Assembly (NCBI GenBank): GCA_021791345.1 | Contig: JAJYWT010000060.1 | Location: 1 to 56,810 of the forward strand | Source of the DNA: a bacterium | GTDB lineage: Bacteria; Chloroflexota; Dormibacteria; UBA8260; Bog-877 | Direction of reading: 5' to 3' | DNA length: 56,810 nucleotides | Part shown: piece after piece, positions 1 to 8,312 of the stretch | Numbering within the stretch: the first letter of the stretch is position 1 | Layout: each line of letters opens with the position of its first letter | Translations under genes and position numbers: made by a program | The notes under the pieces: generated by a model | Database searches by the model: none | What the model saw: only the letters and a program-made list of their open reading frames with translations | Told to the model about the DNA's origin: nothing

Positions 1-1
1 G

Positions 2-310
2 TCCAACAGCGAGATCCAGTTCCTGGCCGGGCAGACCGCCGCGAAGCTGGAGGGGATCACCGGGTACCCCATTCAGTTCATCTCCTACAGCGGGCTGTGG
101 CCGTACCCCTCTCCAGCCACCACCGGCCCGGGGCAGAACCAGCTCTTCTCCCAGCTGGCCCAGCTGGGATACGTCGGAGGCCTCCAGGACAACTGGCTGG
201 GACGCTTCGCATGGTCCGAGACCTCAGGCAATCTCTGGGAGCTGCCCCGGGTCCGGGCCTATCCCCAGGAGCCCACGTCCGTATTCGCCGGACTGTTGGC
301 CTATGGGTGA
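2..310 (+). CDS. Polysaccharide deacetylase (NodB-like), C-terminal part
   Basis: Open from the left edge, so the start and catalytic N-terminus lie outside the window; 102 codons then TGA. The visible part has the layout of the end of a NodB-type carbohydrate esterase: an E-I-x-x-L helix, then 'LEGITGYPIQFISYSG', which matches the family's late 'LE-x-x-TG-x-P-x-x-F-x-YP-x-G' motif. A 'LGYVGGLQ' stretch and a closing 'ELPRVRAYP' with an F-x-x-L helix follow, as in deacetylases acting on cell-wall or exported polysaccharide. The usual Pro of the YP-x-G motif is replaced (YSGLWP). The metal-binding residues cannot be checked. Family assignment rests on the C-terminal pattern only. Confidence 0.6.
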   Translation, partial: SNSEIQFLAGQTAAKLEGITGYPIQFISYSGLWPYPSPATTGPGQNQLFSQLAQLGYVGGLQDNWLGRFAWSETSGNLWELPRVRAYPQEPTSVFAGLLAYG

Positions 311-350
311 AGAGCCGGTGCGGGGGGCACGCCTAAACTTCTAGCCGACC

Positions 351-911
351 ATGCCGAGATCGAAGTGCACCCCAGCCGACTACCGCCGGAGCCAGGAGGT
401 GCTGAGGCTTCCCCACCTGCCACCGGCCGGGGCACAGATCCTAATCCAGGCGCTCCTGACAAGCGAGACCGTCCACGAGCGCGAGCGGATCGGGTCAGCG
501 CTCCTGGAGCTGCTCAACGAGAGCTTCGGACTGCCCACCTCCCGGCTCACCGTCGCGGACCGGGCGCAGACCCACTCCACCGACCCATCCGGTCGACTGG
601 TGCAGAAGACCTATGGTTACTACCGGTGCCGGGTCATGGGCGGGAGGAGGCCGCCGGAGCGGTGTGGGATCAGAATCTACCATCGCACCGCCATTCGCGA
701 GCAGGTCCTGGCGCCGCAAGCCTTCACGACCACCTTGGTCCACGAGTGGCTCCACCACTTCGACTTTGGGGGGCTGCTCCTGGGACGCTCACCGCACACG
801 CGCGGCTTCTACGCCCGGCTGCACTGGACGCTGGAGTCGCTGGGAGTCAGCCCAGGATCCGCCGACCCTGGGGCGGACGAGGTCTCGGGAAGGCTGAGGG
901 CCGCCTCCTGA
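351..911 (+). CDS. Conserved hypothetical protein with HExxH metallopeptidase-like motif
   Basis: 186 aa, no signal peptide or membrane segment. Residues 131-135 read HEWLH within 'TTLVHEWLHHFDF', a zincin-type HExxH followed by another His and an Asp. A downstream 'SPHTRGFYARL' could supply a further ligand. This resembles small uncharacterised SprT-like or predicted metallopeptidases, but I do not recognise a named family. Start: the ATG at 351 lacks a convincing Shine-Dalgarno (SD) sequence. It lies 40 nt after the deacetylase stop and before the cupredoxin gene, with no functional link visible. Whether it binds metal or cuts protein is inference. Confidence 0.65.
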   Translation: MPRSKCTPADYRRSQEVLRLPHLPPAGAQILIQALLTSETVHERERIGSALLELLNESFGLPTSRLTVADRAQTHSTDPSGRLVQKTYGYYRCRVMGGRRPPERCGIRIYHRTAIREQVLAPQAFTTTLVHEWLHHFDFGGLLLGRSPHTRGFYARLHWTLESLGVSPGSADPGADEVSGRLRAAS

Positions 912-947
912 ACGGCCGGATCCCGCACCCCCATTGCGGCGCGGTAG

Positions 948-961
948 CATCTGATCAGATG
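948..961. promoter_or_regulatory. Perfect 14-bp palindrome upstream of cupredoxin gene (candidate operator)
   Basis: CATCTGATCAGATG is perfectly self-complementary over all 14 bases and ends 6 nt before the AAGGAGG ribosome-binding site of the cupredoxin lipoprotein gene. Size and place fit an operator for a dimeric repressor. No cognate regulator is adjacent, so the role is inference. Confidence 0.35.
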
Positions 962-978
962 AGCTGCAAGGAGGACCG

Positions 979-1470
979 ATGACCAGACCGCCCTTTGTCC
1001 GCCCCTCGATGCTGTTTGGCGCGCTGGCCATGGCGGCCGCGGTGCTCCTGGCCGCCTGTGGCACCGGACCCATCCCGGGGCAGAGCTCCACCCAGACCTC
1101 GACCTCCACCAGCTCGACCAGCACCTCGTCCAGCTCGTCTGGCGGCTGCACCGCTGCCAACGCCCAGACCGCCGTGACCGTGGACGCGACCAACGCCCTC
1201 CGGTTCGTGCCCGCGACCGTCTGCCTCAAGGTGGGCGGCACGATCACATGGAAGAACGTCGGCAACATCTTCCACACCACCACCGACGAAAAGGCCCTCG
1301 CCGCCAACCCCGCCAACGCGGAGCTGCCCGCGGGCGCCACCGGCTGGAACCACCCGCTCAACCCCGGGACCAGCTATTCCCTGAAGTTCACGGTGGCCGG
1401 CACCTACAAGTACTTCTGCATCCCTCACGAGACCCTCGGCATGCTGGGGCAGATCACGGTGGTCTCATAG
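979..1470 (+). CDS. Cupredoxin (plastocyanin-like) lipoprotein
   Basis: 163 aa. The N-terminus is a lipoprotein signal: basic start, hydrophobic residues 12-26, and lipobox LLAAC with Cys27 as the lipidation site. A Ser/Thr-rich linker (about 36-55) precedes a blue-copper domain. Candidate type-1 copper ligands are His99 (in GNIFHT), Cys147, His150 and Met155 (in YFCIPHETLGM), the classic H...C-x2-H-x4-M arrangement. It probably shuttles electrons at the outer face of the membrane, possibly to the respiratory oxidase implied by ctaG at the other end of the window. The start is firm: AAGGAGG lies just upstream of the ATG. A palindrome at 948-961 may control it. Confidence 0.85.
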   Translation: MTRPPFVRPSMLFGALAMAAAVLLAACGTGPIPGQSSTQTSTSTSSTSTSSSSSGGCTAANAQTAVTVDATNALRFVPATVCLKVGGTITWKNVGNIFHTTTDEKALAANPANAELPAGATGWNHPLNPGTSYSLKFTVAGTYKYFCIPHETLGMLGQITVVS

Positions 1471-1517
1471 TCGGTCCTGGACCCGGCCCTCGGCCGGGCG
1501 CGGGCGGGAGGTAGGTC

Positions 1518-2705
1518 ATGCGCTTCGCAAGTCGAATGGACCGTCTGGGGACAGAAAGCGCCTTCGAGGTGCTCGCCCAGGCCCGTAAGCTCGAAGCGAC
1601 CGGCAAGTCGGTCATCCACCTCGAGATCGGCGAGCCGGACTTCGACACCCCCGGGAACATCGTGGAGGCCGCCTACTCCGCCATGCGCGCAGGGGCAACC
1701 CACTACACCCCGGCCGCCGGCATCCCCCAGGTGCGTGAGGCGATAGCCGCGACCATGGCCCGACGGGGAGGGGTTCCGGTCAGCGCGGACCAGGTGGTGG
1801 TGGTCCCCGGATCCAAGAACATCCTTCATTTCGCCCTGCTCAGCCTGGTGGAGGAGGGCGACGAGGTGATCCTTCCCGACCCCGGCTATCCGGTGTACCG
1901 GTCGCTCACGGACTTCGTGGGGGCGGTCGCCAGGCCGATCCGGCTCCGCGAGGACCGGGAGTTCGGCATGGACCTCGAGGAGCTGGAGGCGCTGATCACC
2001 CCGCGGACGCGAATGGTGATCATCAACTCCCCCCAGAATCCCACCGGAGGGGTCCTCAGCCGCGAGGACCTCGACCGGCTGGCGGAGCTCGCCATCGCCC
2101 ACGACTTCGTCGTGTTCAGTGACGAGATCTACTCCCGGATCTGCTTCACCGAGCTGCCGGAGCCGATCTGGTCGCGCCCGGGAATGGCCGAGCGCACGAT
2201 CGTGCTGGACGGGCTGTCCAAGACCTACGCGATGTGTGGCTGGAGGCTGGGATACGGAGTGATGCCCCAGCCACTCGCCCAGCGGATGGAGACCCTGCTG
2301 ATCAACACCAGCTCCTGCGCGGCCAGCTTCACCCAGCTGGCGGCGGTGGAGGCGCTAGAGTCGCCCACGTCCGAGCAGTCGGTTGCCAAGATGGTGGCTG
2401 AGTTCAAGCAGCGGCGTGACGCTCTGGTCCAGGGTCTGAACTCGATCCCCGGGATCCACTGCCTGCTGCCGGCAGCGTCCTTCTACGCCTTCCCGAACGT
2501 GACCGGCACCGGGCTGTCCAGCCGCGAGATGGCGGGGCGGCTGCTACAAGAGGCTGGCGTCGCCGCCCTGGCCGGAGAGGCCTTCGGCCAGGGCGGGGAG
2601 GGCTTCATCCGGCTCGCCTACACCCAGGGGCTGCCCGACATAGAGGAGGCGGTCCGCAGAATCGCCAGCTTCGTGGACGCCGCCGCCCCTGCCCGAGTCG
2701 GCTGA
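1518..2705 (+). CDS. Class I/II pyridoxal-phosphate aminotransferase (aspartate aminotransferase-like)
   Basis: 395 aa, full length for fold-type I aminotransferases. Lys235, in 'LSKTYAMCGWRLGY', is the predicted PLP Schiff-base lysine. 'INSPQNPTGG' and 'HYTPAAGIPQVREA' are the usual substrate and cofactor signatures, and the Arg of GWRLGY should bind the substrate carboxylate. It would transfer an amino group between an L-amino acid and a 2-oxo acid; aspartate is the commonest substrate of this subgroup but cannot be fixed from sequence. GGAGGT precedes the ATG at good spacing. The next gene starts 2 nt after the stop, suggesting translational coupling. Confidence 0.88.
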   Translation: MRFASRMDRLGTESAFEVLAQARKLEATGKSVIHLEIGEPDFDTPGNIVEAAYSAMRAGATHYTPAAGIPQVREAIAATMARRGGVPVSADQVVVVPGSKNILHFALLSLVEEGDEVILPDPGYPVYRSLTDFVGAVARPIRLREDREFGMDLEELEALITPRTRMVIINSPQNPTGGVLSREDLDRLAELAIAHDFVVFSDEIYSRICFTELPEPIWSRPGMAERTIVLDGLSKTYAMCGWRLGYGVMPQPLAQRMETLLINTSSCAASFTQLAAVEALESPTSEQSVAKMVAEFKQRRDALVQGLNSIPGIHCLLPAASFYAFPNVTGTGLSSREMAGRLLQEAGVAALAGEAFGQGGEGFIRLAYTQGLPDIEEAVRRIASFVDAAAPARVG

Positions 2706-2707
2706 TC

Positions 2708-3484
2708 GTGGTCGACACCACCTCGCCGGTGATCCTCATCCCCGCGCGGATGGGAGTCAGAGACGACCCCGATCTGGGGCAGGGACTGCCGATCCAGATG
2801 ATGAACCAAGCCTACATAGAAGCGGTCCAGGCGGCGGGGGGAGCGCCGCTCCTGGTTCCCCTGGGGAAGGTGCCGCAGGGACTGTTCGAATGGGTGGACG
2901 GCCTCCTGCTGCCGGGCGGCGAAGACGTCGATCCGGCCCGCTACGGGGCAACCCCCCATCCCACCTCGCAGTGGGACCCACTTCTCGACGACCTCGAATT
3001 CCAGCTGCTGGACATGGCCAGAGCTTGGCAGGTCCCGGTTCTCGGCATCTGCCGCGGCCTGCAGGTGATCAACGTCGCCCTCGGGGGCACCCTGTACCAG
3101 GATCTCCCATCTCAGCGTCCGTCGCAGCTGGAGCATCCCCGCCACGGCCCTCGAGACAGGCTGGTCCATGAGCTGCGGGTGGATCGAGAGTCCCAGCTGG
3201 GAGGCATCCTGAACGGCGACCGCTTCATGGTCAACAGCCTGCATCATCAGGGGATCGACCGGTTGGGACGAGGCTTGGTCGCGAGTGCGCGCTCCGAGGA
3301 TGGTCTGATCGAGGGCATCGAGACCGTTTCCGGGCCGTTCCTGATCGGGGTCCAGTTTCACCCGGAGGAGCTGGCGCCAGGGTACGAGTTCGCCCGCAGG
3401 CTGTTCACCGCCTTTGTCGGGGAGTGCCGGCAGACCAAGGCCCAGCGGACCCTGGGCAGCGCAGAGGTGGCGGTCCCCATCTGA
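2708..3484 (+). CDS. Gamma-glutamyl-gamma-aminobutyrate hydrolase family protein (peptidase C26)
   Basis: 258 aa with a class-I glutamine amidotransferase fold. The nucleophile elbow 'LGICRGLQ' carries Cys115, and the catalytic His218/Glu220 pair lies in 'GVQFHPEE'. An N-terminal 'DGLLLPGGEDVDPARYG' is typical of PuuD/C26 enzymes, which hydrolyse gamma-glutamyl amides such as gamma-Glu-GABA. It starts with GTG 2 nt after the aminotransferase stop, with no SD of its own, so coupling is likely. Together the pair could act in polyamine, GABA or amino-acid catabolism, though no other puu genes are nearby. The exact substrate is not determined. Confidence 0.82.
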   Translation: MVDTTSPVILIPARMGVRDDPDLGQGLPIQMMNQAYIEAVQAAGGAPLLVPLGKVPQGLFEWVDGLLLPGGEDVDPARYGATPHPTSQWDPLLDDLEFQLLDMARAWQVPVLGICRGLQVINVALGGTLYQDLPSQRPSQLEHPRHGPRDRLVHELRVDRESQLGGILNGDRFMVNSLHHQGIDRLGRGLVASARSEDGLIEGIETVSGPFLIGVQFHPEELAPGYEFARRLFTAFVGECRQTKAQRTLGSAEVAVPI

Positions 3485-3892
3485 CCCAACCGGCGACCAT
3501 CCCCAAAGCAACTCTCACGGATTCGCCATAGACACCAGGGCCGCGACCACCACCAGGTACTGTTCACGGCGCCGGTCGAAGTGCTGGACTCCTTCCCGAA
3601 CGGTTGGACCCTCTGGGCGCGATCGAACCCGTCGAACTCCTGCTGCTGAAGTCGCCGATGCGCGCCCGGCCGCGGGGCCTTATCTCGACGTCTCCCAGGA
3701 GACCCGAAGAGGCCGGCAGGGAGATGGGTGTGAGCTGGCTCCGGATGCCAGATTCGAAGACACGGTCTCAGTGCCCAGCAACTGGGCCTGCCTGCGCCGG
3801 GACGGGCACCACCTGAACCAGCTCCAGGCCGCCACCCGACGCTACCTCACCCGGGCCAACCAGACCACATGGAAGTCAAGACGAAGCGTTGG
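3485..3892 (+). other. 408-nt gap between convergent genes; possible eroded coding remnant
   Basis: No intact gene is seen between the C26 hydrolase (+) and ispG (-). The + strand holds broken protein-like stretches in different frames ('VEVLDSFPNGWTLW', 'VPSNWACLRRDGHHLNQLQ', 'ATRRYLTRANQTTW'), and the - strand has 'HFDRRREQYLVVVAALVSM' ending in a stop. This suggests a decayed gene, but I recognise no family. No U-tract terminator is seen. Confidence 0.25.
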
Positions 3893-5029
3893 TCAGCCTT
3901 CCGGAAGTCCCTGCGGAAGCTCCTTTCCGGCCGCGATCAGCTCAGCGTCCTCGGTGGCGATGCGGTCCAGCTCCCGCACCAGGGTGTCGACCAGGTCCGC
4001 CTCCGGCATCGTCGAGATCACCTTCCCCTTGCGGTACAGGATCCCCTTCTGACGGCCACCGGCGATCCCGATGTCCGCATGCATGCCCTCGCCCGGTCCG
4101 TTGACCACGCAGCCCATCACCGACACCGTGATCGGCCGCTTGACGCGCTGCAGCGCCTGCTCCACCCTGGCCACCATCGGCATCATGTCTATCTCCAGCC
4201 GCCCGCAGGTGGGACACGCCACCAGGTTGGGGCCGGTGGGCTTCTCCTGGAGATTGGCCAGGATCTGGCGGGCCACCCTAACCTCCTCCTCGGGCTGGTC
4301 CACCAGGGAGACTCGAATCGTGTCTCCGATGCCCTCCGCCAGCAGGATGCCGATACCCATGGCGCTCTTGAGGGCCCCGGTCGAGGTGGGTCCAGCCTCG
4401 GTCAGTCCGAGGTGCAGGGGGTAGCGATTCGGCAGACTCGCAAAGAGACGGTTGGCGGCGACGTTGGTGAGAACGTCGCTGGCCTTGAGGCTGACCTTGA
4501 TGTCCTGGAAGCCGAGCTCCTCAAGGATCCGCAGGTGGCCCATGGCGGCATCCACCATCCGCTGGGCGACGTCATCCGGACCGCCTTCACCGCGGCCCCG
4601 GGCCAGGGCCTTGCGATCCGGCAGGCTGCCGGCATTGACACCGATGCGAATCGGCACCCCCAGCTCCTGGCAGCGCCGAGCGATCTCGGCGATCTTCTCC
4701 TTCTGGCGGATGTTGCCGGGATTGAGCCGCAGGCACTGGATGCCGGCGTCAAGCGCCATCAGCGCCAGGGGGGCGTCGTAATGGATGTCGGCCACGATGG
4801 GAAGCGGGCTCTCCTTGACGATCTGCTTGAGCGCCAGGCCGGCCTCCTCGGTGTCGCAGGTTACGCGGATGATGTCCGCCCCCGCGTCGGCGGCCCGGCC
4901 GATCTGCGCCAGGGTCCCCTGCACATCCTCGGTCGGGGTCTTGGTCATGGTCTGGACCGAGATCGGGGCCGCTCCCCCGATCACAACCGAGCCCACCTTG
5001 ATGGGGCGGGTCTTTCTGCGCTGGATCAT
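3893..5029 (-). CDS. ispG: 4-hydroxy-3-methylbut-2-en-1-yl diphosphate synthase (flavodoxin/ferredoxin)
   Basis: 378 aa from the ATG at 5029, whose ATGA overlaps the rseP stop by 4 nt; a longer upstream reading runs inside rseP and is rejected. IspG (GcpE) reduces MEcPP to HMBPP in the MEP isoprenoid pathway using a 4Fe-4S cluster. The N-terminal TIM barrel shows 'VQTMTKTPTEDV', 'LRLNPGNI' and 'GVNAGSL'. The C-terminal cluster ligands are in 'CPTCGR' and in 'GCVVNGPGE'. It is the last gene of the rpsB operon, following dxr, another MEP-pathway enzyme. Length and motifs are normal for the short two-domain bacterial form. Confidence 0.95.
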   Translation of the reverse strand: MIQRRKTRPIKVGSVVIGGAAPISVQTMTKTPTEDVQGTLAQIGRAADAGADIIRVTCDTEEAGLALKQIVKESPLPIVADIHYDAPLALMALDAGIQCLRLNPGNIRQKEKIAEIARRCQELGVPIRIGVNAGSLPDRKALARGRGEGGPDDVAQRMVDAAMGHLRILEELGFQDIKVSLKASDVLTNVAANRLFASLPNRYPLHLGLTEAGPTSTGALKSAMGIGILLAEGIGDTIRVSLVDQPEEEVRVARQILANLQEKPTGPNLVACPTCGRLEIDMMPMVARVEQALQRVKRPITVSVMGCVVNGPGEGMHADIGIAGGRQKGILYRKGKVISTMPEADLVDTLVRELDRIATEDAELIAAGKELPQGLPEG

Positions 5030-6276
5030 CCGCTCAGGTGGGTCAAGTCGCCGTAGGTCACATAAATGAAGAGCATCACTATCAAGGCTAACCCAACCGC
5101 ATGGACCGTCGCTTCCAGCTGCGGGCTCACGCGCCGCCGCCGGATCCACTCCAGGATGATGAAGAAGAGGTGGCCGCCATCCAGGAACGGGATCGGCAGC
5201 AGGTTGATCAGGCCCAGGTTCAGGCTGATCAGGGCGAACAGCGTGAGGTAGATCGCCCCGGAGATCTGGGTCGCGATGGAGGTCTCCTGGGCGATGCCGA
5301 TAGGCCCCGTCAGCCGCAGGTTAGGGTTGTGATGGGGGCTGATCAGCGCCCACAGGTTCACGAAGGTGGCTCCAATCTGCAGCGGCACCGCCGTGAAGCC
5401 GGTGCCCAGCGCCCGATACCAGGGCTGCGGCGGTCCTCCCAGACTCGCCAGCAGGGGATTCCCGCTCGGTCCGTAGTAGCCGACCAGCCACTCCACCTGA
5501 AGCTGGGAGCGCGGCACCAGTGCGGTCCGCCGCTTGCCCCCCTGCAGGTAGGTGACGCGCACAGGGCCGGTGCCGGGCACGCTGCGCGCCAGATCGGCGG
5601 GCGTGGCACTGGGGACCGGCTGCCCGTTGATGGCCACGATCCTCGCCTCGAAGGGGATGCTCGGGCTCTTGGCGACCCCGATCCAGTGGAGCTCGGGGAC
5701 AACCGTGTAGGAGCGCGTCCTACCGCCCCCCCAGGGGGCCAGCCCCACCCTGAGGGGGTGTCCCGCGTCCGCCTGGATCAAGTTCCTGATGGTGGTCAGC
5801 GAGGTGGTGCGGTGGCGTCCCACCGCGGTGATCTGATAGCCGCTGGGAACACCGGCGTGAGCCAGCGCCCCGCCGGGCTGGACCGCCGGCGGTGGGCCCC
5901 CGAAGGCCGCCAGCCCCGAGAGGATGGCTCCTGCCAGCACCAGGTTCATGAGGCCGCCGGCCGCGATCACGGCTGCCCGTCGGCCGGCGCTGGCGCGGAT
6001 GAAGGCGCGGTCGCCGCCGCTCTTCTCCGGCGCCTCGAGACCGGTCATGCCCGCCATCCGCACGTACCCCCCCAGGGGCAGTAGTCGCAACGAGTAGCGC
6101 GTCTCACCCCTTTGCCGGCTCAGCAGCCGGGGTCCAAAGCCAATCGAGAACTCGTCGACCTGGATCCCCGCACGCTTGGCCACCAGAAAGTGTCCGAACT
6201 CGTGGATCGAGATAACCACCAGCAGCATCAGCGCGATCCCGCCGACGCTCTGCCAGGTGAGGACAAAGCCGGTCAA
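5026..6276 (-). CDS. rseP: RIP (site-2) metalloprotease RseP
   Basis: 416 aa intramembrane zinc protease. The first transmembrane helix holds HEFGH (residues 25-29). A central periplasmic/extracytoplasmic region of about 100-270 carries PDZ-like sequence, including 'FEARIVAINGQPVPSATPADL'. The C-terminal helices carry 'INLLPIPFLDGGHL' with the third zinc ligand Asp. These enzymes cut membrane-anchored anti-sigma factors and signal peptides. The start is TTG at 6276, overlapping the dxr stop (TTGA). No in-frame ATG precedes the HExxH, so TTG is the best choice. No anti-sigma substrate gene is nearby. Confidence 0.92.
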   Translation of the reverse strand: MTGFVLTWQSVGGIALMLLVVISIHEFGHFLVAKRAGIQVDEFSIGFGPRLLSRQRGETRYSLRLLPLGGYVRMAGMTGLEAPEKSGGDRAFIRASAGRRAAVIAAGGLMNLVLAGAILSGLAAFGGPPPAVQPGGALAHAGVPSGYQITAVGRHRTTSLTTIRNLIQADAGHPLRVGLAPWGGGRTRSYTVVPELHWIGVAKSPSIPFEARIVAINGQPVPSATPADLARSVPGTGPVRVTYLQGGKRRTALVPRSQLQVEWLVGYYGPSGNPLLASLGGPPQPWYRALGTGFTAVPLQIGATFVNLWALISPHHNPNLRLTGPIGIAQETSIATQISGAIYLTLFALISLNLGLINLLPIPFLDGGHLFFIILEWIRRRRVSPQLEATVHAVGLALIVMLFIYVTYGDLTHLSG

Positions 6277-7436
6277 GCCAAGGTCCTCAGGGGAGCGCGG
6301 GAGCGCGCCTCGATCACCTCCCGGGCCAGGCTCCGCCCGGCCGCGTCGGCGTCCAGGATCTCCGGCAGCGACCGCACCGGCCGGGCCGGGAAGGAGTCGC
6401 TGGCCTCCGCCACGACCTCCGCGATCGCTCCGAAGGGGATCTGACCGGCGAGGAACGCCGCCACCGCCACCTCGTTGGCAGCGTTCATGGCGGCCGGAAC
6501 CCCGCCTCCTCGAGCCGCCGCCCGACGCGCCACCCCCAGCGCCGGGTAGCGCCGCATATCCACCGGCTCGAAGTCCAGCCTGGCTCCCTCCACCAGCCGG
6601 AGCGGTGCGACGACTCCGCGCAACCGCCTGCCGCCGGTCAACGCCAGCGCGATCGGGGCTCGCATGTCCGGGATCCCCAGCTGGGCGATCAAAGTCCCGT
6701 CGCAGAACTCGACGGCGGAGTGGACGGCACTCTGCGGATGGATCACGACCTCGATTACCTCATAGGGCAGATCGAACAGGAAGTGGGCCTCGATCACCTC
6801 CAGCCCCTTGTTCATCATGGTGGCGCTGTCGACAGTGATCTTGGGACCCATCCGCCAGTTGGGATGGTCCAGCGCCTGCTCGCGGGTGGCGCCTGGAATC
6901 TCCGCCAGCGGGGTCGCCCGAAATGGCCCACCGCTGGCGGTGAGCAGAAGCCGCGCAACCGTGTCCTTCTCCTCCCCGCGCAGACATTGCCAGATCGCGC
7001 TGTGCTCGCTGTCAACCGGCAGGATGGTGGTGCCATGGGTGGCGGCGGTCGCCGCCACCAGCTCCCCCGCCATCACCAGCACCTCCTTGGTGGCGACCGC
7101 AACCACGCCACCTTGCTCACACGCGGCCAGAGTCGGCAGCAGCGCCCCGGCGCCACCACCACCCACCAGGATCACGTCCGCGGCCCCGCCCGCGACCAGC
7201 TCGCAGGCGGCGTCCACCCCGACCAGCATCCCCTCGGGAACCTCATCAGCCGGATCCACAATGACCGCACGGGCTGAGGGAAACGGCTTCAGGGCCTCGG
7301 CGAGCACGGCGGCCCGGCGACCCCCGACCGCTCCCACCAGCTCAAACTCCTTGGGGAAGCGGCTGATGACCTCGAGCGCCTGCCGGCCGATGGAGCCGGT
7401 GGCTCCGATCACCACCACTCGGTTGACCGGCATCAT
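6273..7436 (-). CDS. dxr: 1-deoxy-D-xylulose-5-phosphate reductoisomerase
   Basis: 387 aa. It converts DXP to MEP with NADPH and a divalent cation, the committed step of non-mevalonate isoprenoid synthesis. Visible signatures are the NADPH loop GATGSIGRQ (11-19), 'ATKEVLVMAGE', the metal and substrate site 'DSEHSAIWQC', the flexible loop 'TASGGPFR', and 'NWRMGPKITVDSATMMNKG'. Two ATGs are adjacent at the start. It lies 63 nt after cdsA and overlaps rseP by 4 nt. With ispG and uppS in the same operon, isoprenoid precursor and polyprenyl synthesis are co-expressed. Confidence 0.95.
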   Translation of the reverse strand: MMPVNRVVVIGATGSIGRQALEVISRFPKEFELVGAVGGRRAAVLAEALKPFPSARAVIVDPADEVPEGMLVGVDAACELVAGGAADVILVGGGGAGALLPTLAACEQGGVVAVATKEVLVMAGELVAATAATHGTTILPVDSEHSAIWQCLRGEEKDTVARLLLTASGGPFRATPLAEIPGATREQALDHPNWRMGPKITVDSATMMNKGLEVIEAHFLFDLPYEVIEVVIHPQSAVHSAVEFCDGTLIAQLGIPDMRAPIALALTGGRRLRGVVAPLRLVEGARLDFEPVDMRRYPALGVARRAAARGGGVPAAMNAANEVAVAAFLAGQIPFGAIAEVVAEASDSFPARPVRSLPEILDADAAGRSLAREVIEARSRAPLRTLA

Positions 7437-7499
7437 CGGTGCCTCCGTTGCGGATGCCGTGGCGGTAGGCCCGAGGGGGACTCCCTGACGGCGAGTATC

Positions 7500-8312
7500 T
7501 CAGAACGCGTGTGCGACCCCCAGGAGCGAGTATACGACGGCCGCCACAAACAGCAGGCTGTCGATCCGATCCAGCACCCCGCCATGCCCGGGGATGAGGC
7601 GGCCGGAGTCCTTGGCCCCGACCTCTCGCTTCAGGCGGGACTCGACCAGGTCTCCCGCGATCGCGGCCGCCGAAGCCGCGGCGGCGATCGCCAAGGCGAC
7701 CGGCTGGTGCAGAGCCGGCAGCACCAGGGGCAGCAGGCCACCAGCCACCAGGGTGGGCACCAGCCACCCGGCGATCGCCCCCTCCCAGGTCTTCGCGGGG
7801 CTGACGCGGGGGGCAAACGGGTGCTTGCCGATCCACGACCCGATCAGGTAAGCGGCGCTGTCACCGAGCACCGACACCCCGACCGCCAGCAGGACCAGGG
7901 CCATCCCCCGCCCCGAGGTGCCGCCCGCCTGGTACAGCAGCAGAATGCAGCCCGGAAGGTACCCGAGCCACACCGCGCCGCCCAAGCCGAGCGCCCAACC
8001 CGCCATCGGGTGGCGTTCGTGGCGCTGGAACAGGGCCAGGGCCAGCCCGGCGAGAGCCGCAGCCAGCAGGCCCACCGTGGCCGTGGGCACCTCGGGGTAG
8101 GCATAGCGCAGCAGCCAGAAGCCGGCCAGCGGAAAGAGGACCAGGCTCGAGGGTCCGACAGGCTGACCCCGCCACAGCCGACGAAATTCGAGCAGACCGA
8201 TGGCCATGATCGCGACCACCAGAACCGCCAGCGCGGTCAGACCCAGATGGAGCGCCAGGAGCAACAGGCCCAACAGCGCCACGCCACTCACGGTGCGGAC
8301 GAGCAGCCTCAT
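7500..8312 (-). CDS. cdsA: Phosphatidate cytidylyltransferase
   Basis: 270 aa, multi-spanning membrane protein. It makes CDP-diacylglycerol from phosphatidate and CTP for phospholipid synthesis. The family signature sits in the C-terminal third: 'SPAKTWEGAIAG' and 'GDLVESRLKREVGAKDSG', followed by 'GHGGVLDRIDS'. Hydrophobic segments cover most of residues 5-160. Its ATG overlaps the uppS stop by 4 nt, the usual uppS-cdsA-dxr-rseP order in bacteria. Confidence 0.93.
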   Translation of the reverse strand: MRLLVRTVSGVALLGLLLLALHLGLTALAVLVVAIMAIGLLEFRRLWRGQPVGPSSLVLFPLAGFWLLRYAYPEVPTATVGLLAAALAGLALALFQRHERHPMAGWALGLGGAVWLGYLPGCILLLYQAGGTSGRGMALVLLAVGVSVLGDSAAYLIGSWIGKHPFAPRVSPAKTWEGAIAGWLVPTLVAGGLLPLVLPALHQPVALAIAAAASAAAIAGDLVESRLKREVGAKDSGRLIPGHGGVLDRIDSLLFVAAVVYSLLGVAHAF

